From Campylorhamphus procurvoides (lineage: Eukaryota; Chordata; Aves; Passeriformes; Dendrocolaptidae): a stretch of 64,000 bases of DNA. The translations under genes and the position numbers were made by a program. The notes under the pieces are model-generated. The model did not search any database and had not been told where the DNA came from. It worked only from the letters and a program-made list of their open reading frames with translations. Of this stretch, positions 26,301-37,200 are shown in pieces (position 1 is the first letter of the stretch; every line of letters begins with the position of its first letter). The stretch covers positions 62,001 through 126,000 of the forward strand of contig WBMV01003351.1 of NCBI GenBank assembly GCA_013396655.1. Direction: 5' to 3'.

Positions 26301-28857
26301 TTTCTAAATTATGAAATATTTTACTATATATTGCAAGGGTCTTTGTATGGTCTTGCTATTATCCCATGTGAAGTGCTTACCTTTCATCTGACTGTGGAAG
26401 AGTTGATATCAATCATGAGAAACCCTGCAAATAAGGATGACTTACTCAGAAGTCACAAGGAGGATTAGACTGCTTAAACAAGTCTGTGGTGCCATTTTAG
26501 TTGCTTTAGGGCCATGGTAGATGCAGGCACAACACAGGACCTACAAAATATTTGTGTCTTTGTAGTCTGGCAGTGGAAATCCAAGCAGGACATCCCAGGA
26601 CATCTCACATCACACTAGATGCTTATGTTCAGGCAACTGAATTTCACACCTGATTCTGCACAATGTCTTTGTGTCCTTCCAGTATTCTTCCTGTCCCAGA
26701 TCAGGTGTCTGAAGAGTGTAATTGCTTACTCTCCAGAGAAATTTCTTTTTCTACTGACAGTACTGACTGCTTCAGTACTGTCAGGATGAAGGCTTATAGT
26801 ATAAACTTACTTGTAGATGGCTAAATTTAATGGAAATTAAATGGAGAGGATAATAATATTCCACAGCACATGTCTATTAATGAAAATACATTAGGAGTTC
26901 TACCAAACTTTCAATTATCCATATTCTGCAGTTCAAGTTTGAAGATTGGCAAATATCCTGGCAAGTAACAGTTATTTTTACATTTGGCGTTTTAAGTTAA
27001 TTTAGTGTCCAACTTACTTGAGATGTTAATGCTGCTGGAGCAGAATGAATATTCCTTAGGAGACAGAAGCAGAAATTTACTTCTATTGCCCTTCACCTCT
27101 GGCTTGGAAAATCCAGTCAGGCTTGCTTAGTTGCCATTTAGTTGTGGGACTGTCACTCTATATTTGCTTTAATTCTGGATGTGGGTGAGCAACACAGTTA
27201 ATCTGTAAAGAGTAAATTCTTATCAGATACCAAGAAGTGAAAGTCTGTCCCTCAGGAGTTAGGGAATACCGATATTGTTTTGCATTTGCATCAAGTGTAC
27301 AGTATATTAATTGTTTGGACTGCGAAAATAAGTTCATTTCTGAGGGTGACAAAAATGATAGTGACTGGCAGAGATTATAACAGCAGATTTTGAACATCAT
27401 AACCTGATTAGCTTCAAAAAAGAAACTCATTTAATGTAAATTGCAAATCAATTTGCTTCTTAATACTATTCAAATTACACACTCTTCCAACTAACATGGC
27501 ACACTGAATGACAGAAACCATTCTTCTATCTGTCTTTTGGTCAGATGAGAAATTATTTCTATTACAAGTTCTATAATAGAAGACTAGAATTATCATATTG
27601 TCCTTTATTTTGCCTAGTTTTAATTTTGTCAACTTTAAAGCCTATTTCCATGGTTGAAAAGAACAAACTGTGTGCTCAACAACTTTATGCAGAACAAGAA
27701 ATTAAGACATAAACCTGTATTTAATTTCAACTATTGTTTTTAGTGTCTGAGACTACAAATTTGTATTTTTCATCTAAGTTAGACCACCTAAATTTACTCT
27801 ATAGAGACAGACAATTCTGAAACAGTAGGCATGATTAACTCTGTGATGGTGTGTCTCCTCTTTGCTGACTAGGGAATGCATTTTATATCCAGATTATGTC
27901 TAGAGATTGTCTTGGTGGGTATCATAGTTGTATCTTTGTAGGCCTTATACTACAGACCTTGGCATGAGTTGGGCTTGCATCCAGCTGTCATTTCAACTCT
28001 TAGGCTGCACCCACCCTTAGACATACTCAGCTCATTTTGATGGCAACAGCTTGAGAACCAGCATTGCAAAGGTATCTGTATGAATTCTTAGTCTTAAGTG
28101 ATAAATTCAGGATTACTAGTAAGAGTTAATTAGATCAGACATTTGTTAGCCTGAATATCACTGCATGATGCTTTTAAATTGCACAACCTGCAATGTCCCA
28201 TCCACAGACTGTTTCCATGGATAGAAGATGGCTTAACAAGCAGTGGTGACTAAGCGATACAGCCTGTCTTTGAAAGGGTTTTCATGCTGGCAAATGTGAG
28301 ACAATGACACTGACTGGGTTAAACAGGAGTCCAGGGTTTTCCTTTTGACAATACCAAGACAACTGCAACTGCAAGACTAGAGACCGCCACACTTCTTCAA
28401 CTTAGAAGCTCATACATGAGCATTTATACGGCTGACAGCCAATGACACATAACATCTTTCTGGAGTCCTCTGAGGAGAGGATGCAACTTCCCAATGGTCC
28501 CTAACACTGCTGCGATATAGCGCACCCCAGCATCACAAGTGATGGTCTGATACTGACACTGCCCAGACTTCTACAGCTGGAGATTTAGAAGCTGTCACAT
28601 CAACATAAACCTGTTTTTCACAACATTAACAACCTCTGAGGTTTTGTTTTAGGTTTAATGTGTTTTAGAGGCACACTTTGGGCTGGCTTTGCTTCATGTA
28701 AAGCTTGGGGCATACGATCCTTGCTGGATGTAATTGTAATGGCTGCACAAACTGCAGCCTCCATCCTTCATCAGGGACCCTGAGTACACATATACATTAA
28801 AAAATGTGTTTCAAATATGACATCAGACATCTTGTGTTCATTTAAACTTCACCATAT
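23308..28857. other. intergenic, no gene recognised
   Basis: AT-rich, with scattered open frames under 100 codons and no recognised exon, RNA gene or transposon. This lies beyond the 3' side of SLC10A2. Confidence 0.55.
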
Positions 28858-29024
28858 TGCCCAAAGAGATGGTAGATGCCCCATTCCTGGAAACATTCAA
28901 GATCAGGGTGGATGAGGCTCTGAGCAACCTTATCTAGTTGATGTTCCTGCTTCTTGCACAGTGGTTGGACTAGATAACCTTTCAAGGTCCCTTCCAATGC
29001 AAACTATTCTATGATTCTATGATT
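28858..29024 (+). mobile_element. CR1 LINE 3' tail with terminal octamers
   Basis: GAGATGGTAGATGCCCCATT, then GGAAACATTCAAGATCAGGG, GATGAGGCTCTGAGCAACCT and CAAGGTCCCTTCCAATGCAA lead into TTCTATGATTCTATGATT, the CR1 terminal octamer repeat. A 5'-truncated copy of about 170 bases in good condition, so relatively young compared with the copy at 9 kb. Confidence 0.93.
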
Positions 29025-30834
29025 ATTAAACATATGCATTTCACACATAATCTGAGATGTTTTTGTTACATCTCAAAGCTATAAACTCTGTCTGCTTGTT
29101 AGGTTTCGGTCTCAATTCTTTCCACCTTAAATTACTCCAGTGGGCAAAATTATAAATAGTTTCTGACTTTATTCAGTTCAATGTTTATACAGTTGCATTA
29201 AATACACACACACATAGTATAAGTAAGACAAACCATTATTCTTCAATACATTTTTAAAATCTACTTAAAATATTCACAGAAACATTGAAGTTCAGCATGG
29301 GGGAAGAATAGCAGCTTGGTGCCTAAGAGAGACATGATCCTAACTTCTGCTGGGCATTTTTTGATGAATGCAGGATCAAGACAACAAGCTTTTTAGTACA
29401 TATGTTACAAATAGCAGCAAATCCTTTTCTCTATGAATGTGCTATTTCACATTTATGATTCCTCCATAACAGTCCTCACCACATTGTTCTATCTTTGTTC
29501 TATAAAACATAGCATGCCTCATTATGTGTTAAACCCCACTAAGTGTTGAACTCCTCCTTGGAGGTTATGACCATTCTGAACTCCCTCCCAAAAGTAAAGC
29601 AGCTTCAAGCCTCCCGGAACTCAGGAACATTTCAAGACCCTTTCTCTCACAGATGGTAGATAGAAATAATTTATTCTTTGTTTAATACTGGGCATGTTTC
29701 TGCGGCAGTGGAAAACTACACATTGGAAGCTTAAGTTCCACAGTTTCAGTTCTGTTTGTGAAAAACCTGCCACATTAACTTACCAAAGCCTGGAAGGTCC
29801 ACTTGAATATGAGAGAAAGTTGCATACTTTCTATGTGTTGATAAATGTTTCATTCTTGATTTTTTTGGTCAGCCAAACCCTCACTCGTTCATCTGAAATT
29901 CTCTGGATGTTTTCTTTACATAAGAACTACAGAACTAAAGTTATTGAATGTTTCCATAAAAATTACACCTTCAAGGAATTTACTGCACTGTTTCTCTGAG
30001 AATTATATTTGTTTTCTCCACACACTTAGGACAGCTTTCCATAGGTACTCTTGAATTTTCAGAGACAAATAATGTATTTGTATATCCAATTATTTCTATT
30101 GCTGGCTCATATAAATAAACCCTGAAAGTTATGAACTACATCAGCCTCTACATGTCCCAGACATCTGTTAAGTTCAATTTTATTGAATTAATAAAATAAC
30201 AAAAATATATAACTCTCTACAAGCACTGCTGTCTCATGTTAAGATTGGTGAAAGTAGTTCTGGATGAACCAGGTACAATTATATTCCATTTTCAAATGCC
30301 TTCCTTTTAGTGCTGAAGTTGACAATCTCTTACACTTCCAGAATCTTTGCTTTTTCTATTTTTAATGCAGTTGTCACAGTAAAATTTCTCAAGGCTTATG
30401 TCCTCACCTTTGTCTCTCTGTTCATGTTTCCAGTACCTAAAAGACCCAGACTGAAGATGTAAAGCTGTTACTTTCTTTTACTCTGAACAAAGAAAAAGAA
30501 AAGAAAAAAGAAAAAAGAAGAAAGAAAAATTATAGAGCCATAAGGTACTTTGTACTTGTTAGACTTATAGCTTGAGAAAAAAATTAATGCTTCAAGCAAT
30601 TAATATGGTGCAATGACTTTAGTCTGCCCAGACTGACCTAAATGAAACTTTTATTTCCTTATTGGCTTGTCCAATTTCATGGTTGATTCATATTCATCCT
30701 TATCAGATCTTCCACATCAATTCCTGTTGCTGCTCAGGCATTTTCACAAGATTTATCTTTGGTGCAAGGGCTGAGACTGGGAGATGGATTTGCAGGACCA
30801 TGGGTTGGAGTTGGTATTACAAATATCTGCTTGT
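29025..30834. other. intergenic, downstream of SLC10A2
   Basis: No exon recognised. It holds a short CA repeat (29203-29214) and a purine (GAAA) tract (30486-30529). The plus-strand open frame at 29694-29999 (101 codons) resembles nothing known. Confidence 0.55.
30486..30529. repeat. GAAA-rich purine tract
   Basis: Runs of A broken by single G over about 44 bases. On the minus strand this is a polypyrimidine tract ending in TTTGTTCAG, a decoy splice acceptor; splicing SLC10A2 exon 5 to it would give one Glu codon and then a stop. Confidence 0.85.
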
Positions 30835-31121
30835 TTTTAAGCAATAATGTGCCTTTATTCTGACTTCCTTTAAATAAGTCAGAATGAAATATTACATTTT
30901 TTTTTGAGAAATAGATTCAAAACCAGATTCTACAACTGTGGCAGAAACCATGCTCAAAATCAAAGTAGAAATATTTCTTAATAATTTTAAAGTCTTACTG
31001 TAAAATATCAGCAGAACTCCTTTTGATAAATATTTCCGTAAACCAACAGCATGTTAAAAAAAGGTTTTAAGTAAACCACATATTTTATATGTTTTCAGCT
31101 GGTGGGAGCAGAGGTAAGTGT
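30835..31121 (-). other. SLC10A2 3' UTR (inferred extent)
   Basis: Runs from the stop codon to just past the first AATAAA outside the coding sequence. It is AT-rich as is usual for 3' UTRs. The far end is an inference from the poly(A) signal. Confidence 0.4.
30854..30859 (-). terminator. candidate poly(A) signal of SLC10A2
   Basis: AATAAA on the minus strand, about 263 bases after the stop codon, preceded by GTCAG. A second AATAAA lies at 30650-30655 on the same strand. The 3' end actually used cannot be decided from sequence; mammalian SLC10A2 has a longer 3' UTR, so later sites may also be used. Confidence 0.5.
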
Positions 31122-31246
31122 CTATTTCGTCTCATTTGATATAAATCCACCATTTATTTTAGCATTTGATTTTGAATCCTCTTTTTGCTCTGTTTTCTCG
31201 ACGTCTGTCTGTGTTTTGACATGGTGTCTTCTGTAAAGACGGTACC
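31122..31246 (-). CDS. SLC10A2: SLC10A2 exon 6 (coding part), cytoplasmic tail and stop
   Basis: Acceptor GGTTCCCAG, then GG completes Gly322 and the frame reads [20 protein letters not shown], and [20 protein letters not shown] before TAG at 31124-31122. The tail aligns with human ASBT (YVAYKKCHGKNK at the start; KANGGFQPDEK at the end), which settles the exon despite weak similarity between. It is rich in K, E and D, as expected for a cytosolic tail. An AATAAA lies inside this coding stretch at 31158-31153. Confidence 0.92.
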
Positions 31247-34200
31247 CTGGGAACCAATATATGTTTAGTATTAAATAAAGACATTATAAAAACTGCCTGA
31301 AAAAGATACTGTAGTAATACGTAGTCATGCAACATTTTCTTTCCTTATACTGCTAAAACATTCCAACATATTCAGAAAATTTCTTTAAAGTTACGTTTAA
31401 TTATTTTGTGTCACTCATCACTGGAAAACTATAATTAGAAAATTTAAGTTTAAATTCTGCATTTGGTGTTTAATTGCTTTGTGTTCCTGTAGTGTGCAGT
31501 GACTTTTAAAAGTACTGCTAATCTCCCTTGGGAAGCCTTTGGACTCTGGCTGGGTCTGGAGGACTCTCTACATAAGTCCTGTTTGTCAGGAGCTGAGACA
31601 GAGTGCCTCATCTGTCTCTACCCCATTTCCTGACAGAGAGGATGGCTGGTTTTGGAGTGGGAATTTGATAATCACAGCTCTGTTTTTTTGTGTGAATAAC
31701 AGAGACAAGGTCTGGACCCTTGTTAGGTTAGTTGTAGAAGCAGGGAAACTGAGGAGAGGTGTATGTGGGAGGAAAAAGGGACCTTGACCTCTAATGGAAG
31801 ATATTTTCTCACATTATCCATGAAGCTCATGGCTGTTCTCTCAAAAACTAGTGGGAGGGGGAGTTTGTGCACGGCTGTGGGGACAGCCCTGCTGGGCATC
31901 TGTATGCCCAGACACCCTGGATCAGTGGAAGCAAATGTATTTACCCTTCCTTGGCCAAGGGCAGTAACAATACTGTGCTCACGGTGTTCTCACGTGCCCA
32001 GCTATAAGTGGTGGATACCCCCTCCCTCATGCTGAAAAAAAGGGTCTTTCAAATCTTAAACTAAGCCTGGTATATTCCTGGTTATGTACAGGGCACAGGG
32101 CAGTGACAAAGCTTAGTAATCATTTGGGTCACAATTTACTGAAATGATTTGAATTTGACTATTTTTATCCCTTCTTGTTTTCTCCATATGCATGACAAAT
32201 TAAACTGATGATGATGATGATGATAATAATAATTCTATAATATAAAATAACTATACCTCCTAAAATTAGCATTGCAAACAACAGCTGGAAAATGCTGTAG
32301 ATGAGTGGGAAAGTAAACATCAGTTCAAGTTGTTCAGGGCTGAATGAGAGCTGTACTATAGTTGAACATAACTGAGTGTTTTGCATGCCTGTTTCCAGAG
32401 ACACTGTACGGCATCTAAAGGGAATACAAAGACAGTTGTGAAATAGCAGCCTGTGGGTCCTTATGCTTTTTAGTAATCTGGATAAGCAAGAAACATACAG
32501 TAATGAATAACTAAGAAAATTGCATCCTTCAGCTCACACAGTCAACAAAACACTCCACAAGTCATATGGCTGTTACCACCAGATCCCACATTTCAGCAAC
32601 TGTAAAAGACTGTGATCCCCCTTCAAGCCACATACATGACACTCAGTCTCCCTTTCTTGTAATGATGTCCTAAATTGTAGACTGCTGCATCTTCATGGGA
32701 TTTTTTACTGCAGTCCCAACCACATTACAAGTCAGGTCTATTTCACTTGTTTGAAGTGTGAGACATTGGCACACAAGGGGAAGACATATGAAGGATTGTA
32801 AGCAATGCTATAATCAGAATCTGTAATAAACATACACAAGAAAAGTTTTATCTCCACATAGGATCCAGATACAGGATTAGAGAATGACTGACTGTTACAT
32901 AATTAATATTTAGGGAACATTCCCAGCATTGATTATTCATTAAATAAAAACTTTTTGCACAGCTGAAAAAAGATTATGGGTCTTTATCACAGAAAATTCC
33001 ATACCTGTGCCAAGACAGACCAGCTATGCGAGCCAGAAAGAATCCTAAAGAATAGCCAGCTGCTGGAAATATCGTGCCAATGATCCATAATTTGGGTGAG
33101 ATAATCCAGGAGCCTTTGTAGAGTATTCCTCCAACCACAGCAATGAGCACGATGAGGACTGCCCCCACAATGGAACCAACCTGTGAAGGGAAAGGGGAAC
33201 GACTGTGTGAATAAGAGACCCCAATGAAGTTTAATGACAACAAACATGGTGTCAAACATGCCTGTGAGTGTCTCTGGGTCACTGAAACATCTTATTAAAC
33301 ACAAAACAATGCAATTCCCAGCAAGAAGAGCGATTAGATAGCTGCCATTTTCAACAAACAGGAGATGTATGATGTACTTCAAGGCATAACTACAAATACA
33401 GATCAAGGCCTGGCTGGAATAGTTATCTAGAGCAGACACCTGTAAAACTACTCCTTTGAAGCTTTGGCTATAATTGTACTTAGAACTGAGAGTAAAAAAA
33501 AATTCACAAGTGTGATGTAAATGAGGAATAGTGCACCCATTCGAAAAGTTTCCCCAGAGTTGTTGGGAAACTGACAGCCTAACAGGTAGACTAATGCATT
33601 TTCTTCCCCATCTTGGGCAATGATGCTCTGGGTCTTAGTACAGTGTGCGTTAACTAGACACTAGTACTAGTGCATTAGTGATAGGAAATTATTTACCAAG
33701 CACAGGGATAAATCTTTAACATGACAGAAAATTCCTGCTTGAAAACTGGTTGTGAGCTTGTATAGCACTCCTATGTAGACTTAATCACTGAAGTTGATCT
33801 TATTTCCTATAGCTGAGTATACTGATATCTCTACTGCTGCTTGCCAAAAAAAAGTCATAACTCACTCTCTTCTCAATACCCAAGTGAAACATTTGCCATT
33901 ATGGCATGTGTTGCCAGGGATCTCAGCAACAGACTTCTTAGGCTAAGCTTAGGAGAACCTATTTCTCAGCTGAAACATATTTCCATTGAACTGGCTTCAT
34001 CAGTCCTTGGCTGAAGCCTTTTTAAGAGCACTGAGTGAACAAGTGCTTTGGTTTGGCTGAGCTATTAACCACACACCCCTAGGAAGAAGAAACATGGTCT
34101 GGCCATGACAAGCTCTTCTATTTTACCTGGTACACTGTCTTTGTGCTCTCATCTCAATTTCTCACTATATGGGCCTTAATTTGACAACTGTGGTTCAATC

Positions 34201-37200
34201 TTCCCTTGATGCTTCATTGTCCTACATAAAGCAAACTGTCAATGGACTTTTTTGTGGGTTGCTCACCCATTTGGTAAGAAAGAGGATGAAATGGTGCTTT
34301 GCTGAGAGATCAAGTTTTCATGTAAGTGCAAATCCATGCTTTTCCCTTAATTGATTAAACAGAAATAGTACAGTTTTGAAATCAGCTCTCAATAGTATCC
34401 AAGTTTGTAACAAGATGTGAGTGCATTTAAAAATACAACATGATAAGCTAGCAGTTTAAGAATGAATTGACTTAAAAAGGCGTTATCTGTGTTCTATGCT
34501 GCAAGAACTGACAGTAAAGAAACGGTAACAAAAGATAAGTAGAATAACAAGTGACCAGCCTAGTTTTCTTTAAAAAAAATATAGATAATACATCTGTTCA
34601 CTAAGAATGGTTATCAAAGGTAGAAAGTGCTCAGCACATCTGACAATCTCTTTAAATCAAAACCCAGTGTTCAGAATGTTTAATTCACTATTACCTTAAA
34701 TGCAACTAAATTATTATTACTATTTTGATGAGAACAGTTTTTGCCCTAACCCTTATATTTTTGGTGAACCTGAAACCATCTTGCAAAGATAACTATATTT
34801 TGTGAATAAATGTGTTATTTTTTTGTAAAGGTTGGAATCTATTCAATTTTTTTTTAATAAAAATTAACTTCACACTCAAAATTGAACCACAAAAAAAATC
34901 AACACACTGGCTTAAAAGAAGAAAGGTTTTTTGATCCAGAACGAATTTATTTTGTACTGTTTTGCAGAGAAAAAACAACTTCTAGTTGACCTGAATGATT
35001 TTCCTTCCAATTTCAGTTTATTTTATATAGTGAACTCAATTACTAACATAGTTGCAGTCAAAGACAAAAGTAGGCTCTTTAGATAATGATGGTTTCTAAT
35101 AATGTATGCAACTCGTGTGTTTGTGCAGGGGAAAGTGATATATTTCCATAGCATCTCATTTATTTTCTGCTGAAAACTTCCCAGCTCTTGTGAAGTTGGA
35201 TACTGATACTATGAATAGCAAAGTACTGCTTCTGTGATGCCACTAATTCCACAGTTTGCCCATAATTGCTTATGCATCAGCCATATATATATCTCCTACC
35301 TTAAGTATGATTTTTGCTTTACTAGGCCATTTGTGGTTAACAAATATTCCGAGCGAAACAGGAATTACAAGAGCTACCAGGGAAATTCCTGTGAAAAAGA
35401 AAAGAGAAGTTAAGCCCACGTATGGTGCAGAAGCTCATAACAGGACACACTGCGTAGCATGGCTGGGGGTATGGAGCTACCCTTCAGAGAAGGTTTCTGG
35501 TATGCACACCCCAGGGCATGCTTGCACACTCTACCCACACCTGCCCATTTGCTTTTCTATAGAGTCTGTTATCTTTGGCAACCTGTTGGAGTAATTGCCA
35601 TTCTGCCGAGCTGTGTGCTTATTCACCTGCATCAGAAAGGCAGACAGGAATTTGAGTGTGCTAATCATCACTATCCTGTGATATGAGTAGCTATATTAAA
35701 TACTCATTTTTTCTGCAGGTGTTTCGCTACTGTACCATATCGACAACTGGTTTAGAGCTTCTTTTGTTTAGGCCTCCCTCATCTAGTATTTATTTTGAAA
35801 GCATAAGCAAAGTATGTGATTTTTTTTTTCTCCAAGGACAATGGGAAATGAAATTGAAGAATATGAAAGTGATTCTGCTGGCTTTTAAGATTAGCACAAC
35901 ATGGAACTGTACTTGATAAGCACTAGGGCCACAGCTTTGCAAATCACTGGAGCATGTATTTCTAAATACTTCAACTATTTTCCCTTTGTAGCTGGATGAG
36001 ATATTTGAGAGGAAGTCAAATGAAGCCACTCCTGGCAGTGTAGATTGCAGCTTTTCGAAGAAACTCAGCAGTTTTAATCACTTGCTTAATTATCCACGTG
36101 TGCTTAAGTGTTTTGCCAGATTATGGCCTCAGCATTTAGCACTTTGCAGGATTGTGTCTCAAAGCTGTTACAAACACTTTCATCCAGGAGAAGCAGATAT
36201 TCCTATAAGAATTATTCTACATTTCTTATTCCAGCACCATGCAGGTCTCAAAATCATTTGGAAATCAAAACATGCGCAATCTCATGATAAATATCTGTAC
36301 AATATTTGTAATGGCTTCAAGACTTTCTTCTTCAGAGTTGTGGATGATATGAAGTAATTTCTGGTATATAATACCCATGGAGGTTATTAGAAAGTAGGAA
36401 GATGAGTATTTTTTAAAAATCTGATGTAATTTCTTCCTGACTCTGCAGTATGATGGTGTAGAGGTGGTTGTCACTGGAGGGAGGATAGTCATAAGGGCAG
36501 CTGGTTCACTGGACTCACCAATGCTGTCATAGGGGAGTACAATTGCATCAGAATCAGTCCACATCTTGGTGTAAATAAAGAGGCAAAGTGGCATCATTCC
36601 CATTGCAAGTAGTGTGGAGCAAGTTGTCATGCTGATGCTGCAAAGAAATTGGTTACAGTGACAGTTCATCTCATCCTAGCCCATAGTCTCTCATTTTCTT
36701 ACTATCACTTCACACCTTATGAAAGGTTGGGTAGAGAAATGCTGCTGGCTGCAGTCAATTTATCCTGTATATCAGGTTAGGAAAAAGCTAAAGGAAAGGA
36801 ATGGCTTCTGCTGAAAAGAAAGGAACATGAAATATCAAGGTGTTCTGCAGCCACATAACCGTAACTTTTGGTACAAATGATGCAGTCAGACAACTGGCCA
36901 GCAGAAAGGTCTGCTGGCAAGTCTGTCTGTATGCTGTCTGGCTAGTTTCTGAAAAGATGGCAAGCTGGACAGGGGCAGAGATGGACATCAAATGGAACTT
37001 CCCATTACACCAACAGTTCTAGAGTATTAAAATTTCACTCTGAATTCAACAACATAAAAGGATATTTCATCATCTACGTTGTCTGATTGTAATAAAATTC
37101 CCCTTTCTGGCTTGTTTTGCTCAGGCCAAAAGTGCTGAGAATTGCTCAGTGAAGCTTAGGGTAAGTATTGTTGCCTCCTTTGTGCAAAGATATTTCTGTT

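Noticed and set aside
31097..31111. Plus-strand micro-exon pattern TTTTCAG - 15 bases - GTAAGTG
   Set aside because: It lies in the SLC10A2 3' UTR on the opposite strand, with no other plus-strand exon nearby; chance splice-like sequence.
32165..32256. Reading exon 5 straight on into [10 protein letters not shown], which looks a little like the human tail CHGKNK
   Set aside because: The resemblance is short and follows a microsatellite. A proper exon 6 with a matching acceptor, phase and the conserved INGGF end was found at 31246-31122.
32987..33439. 150-codon minus-strand open frame
   Set aside because: Overlaps exon 4 in another frame; the true frame is set by the ASBT protein match.
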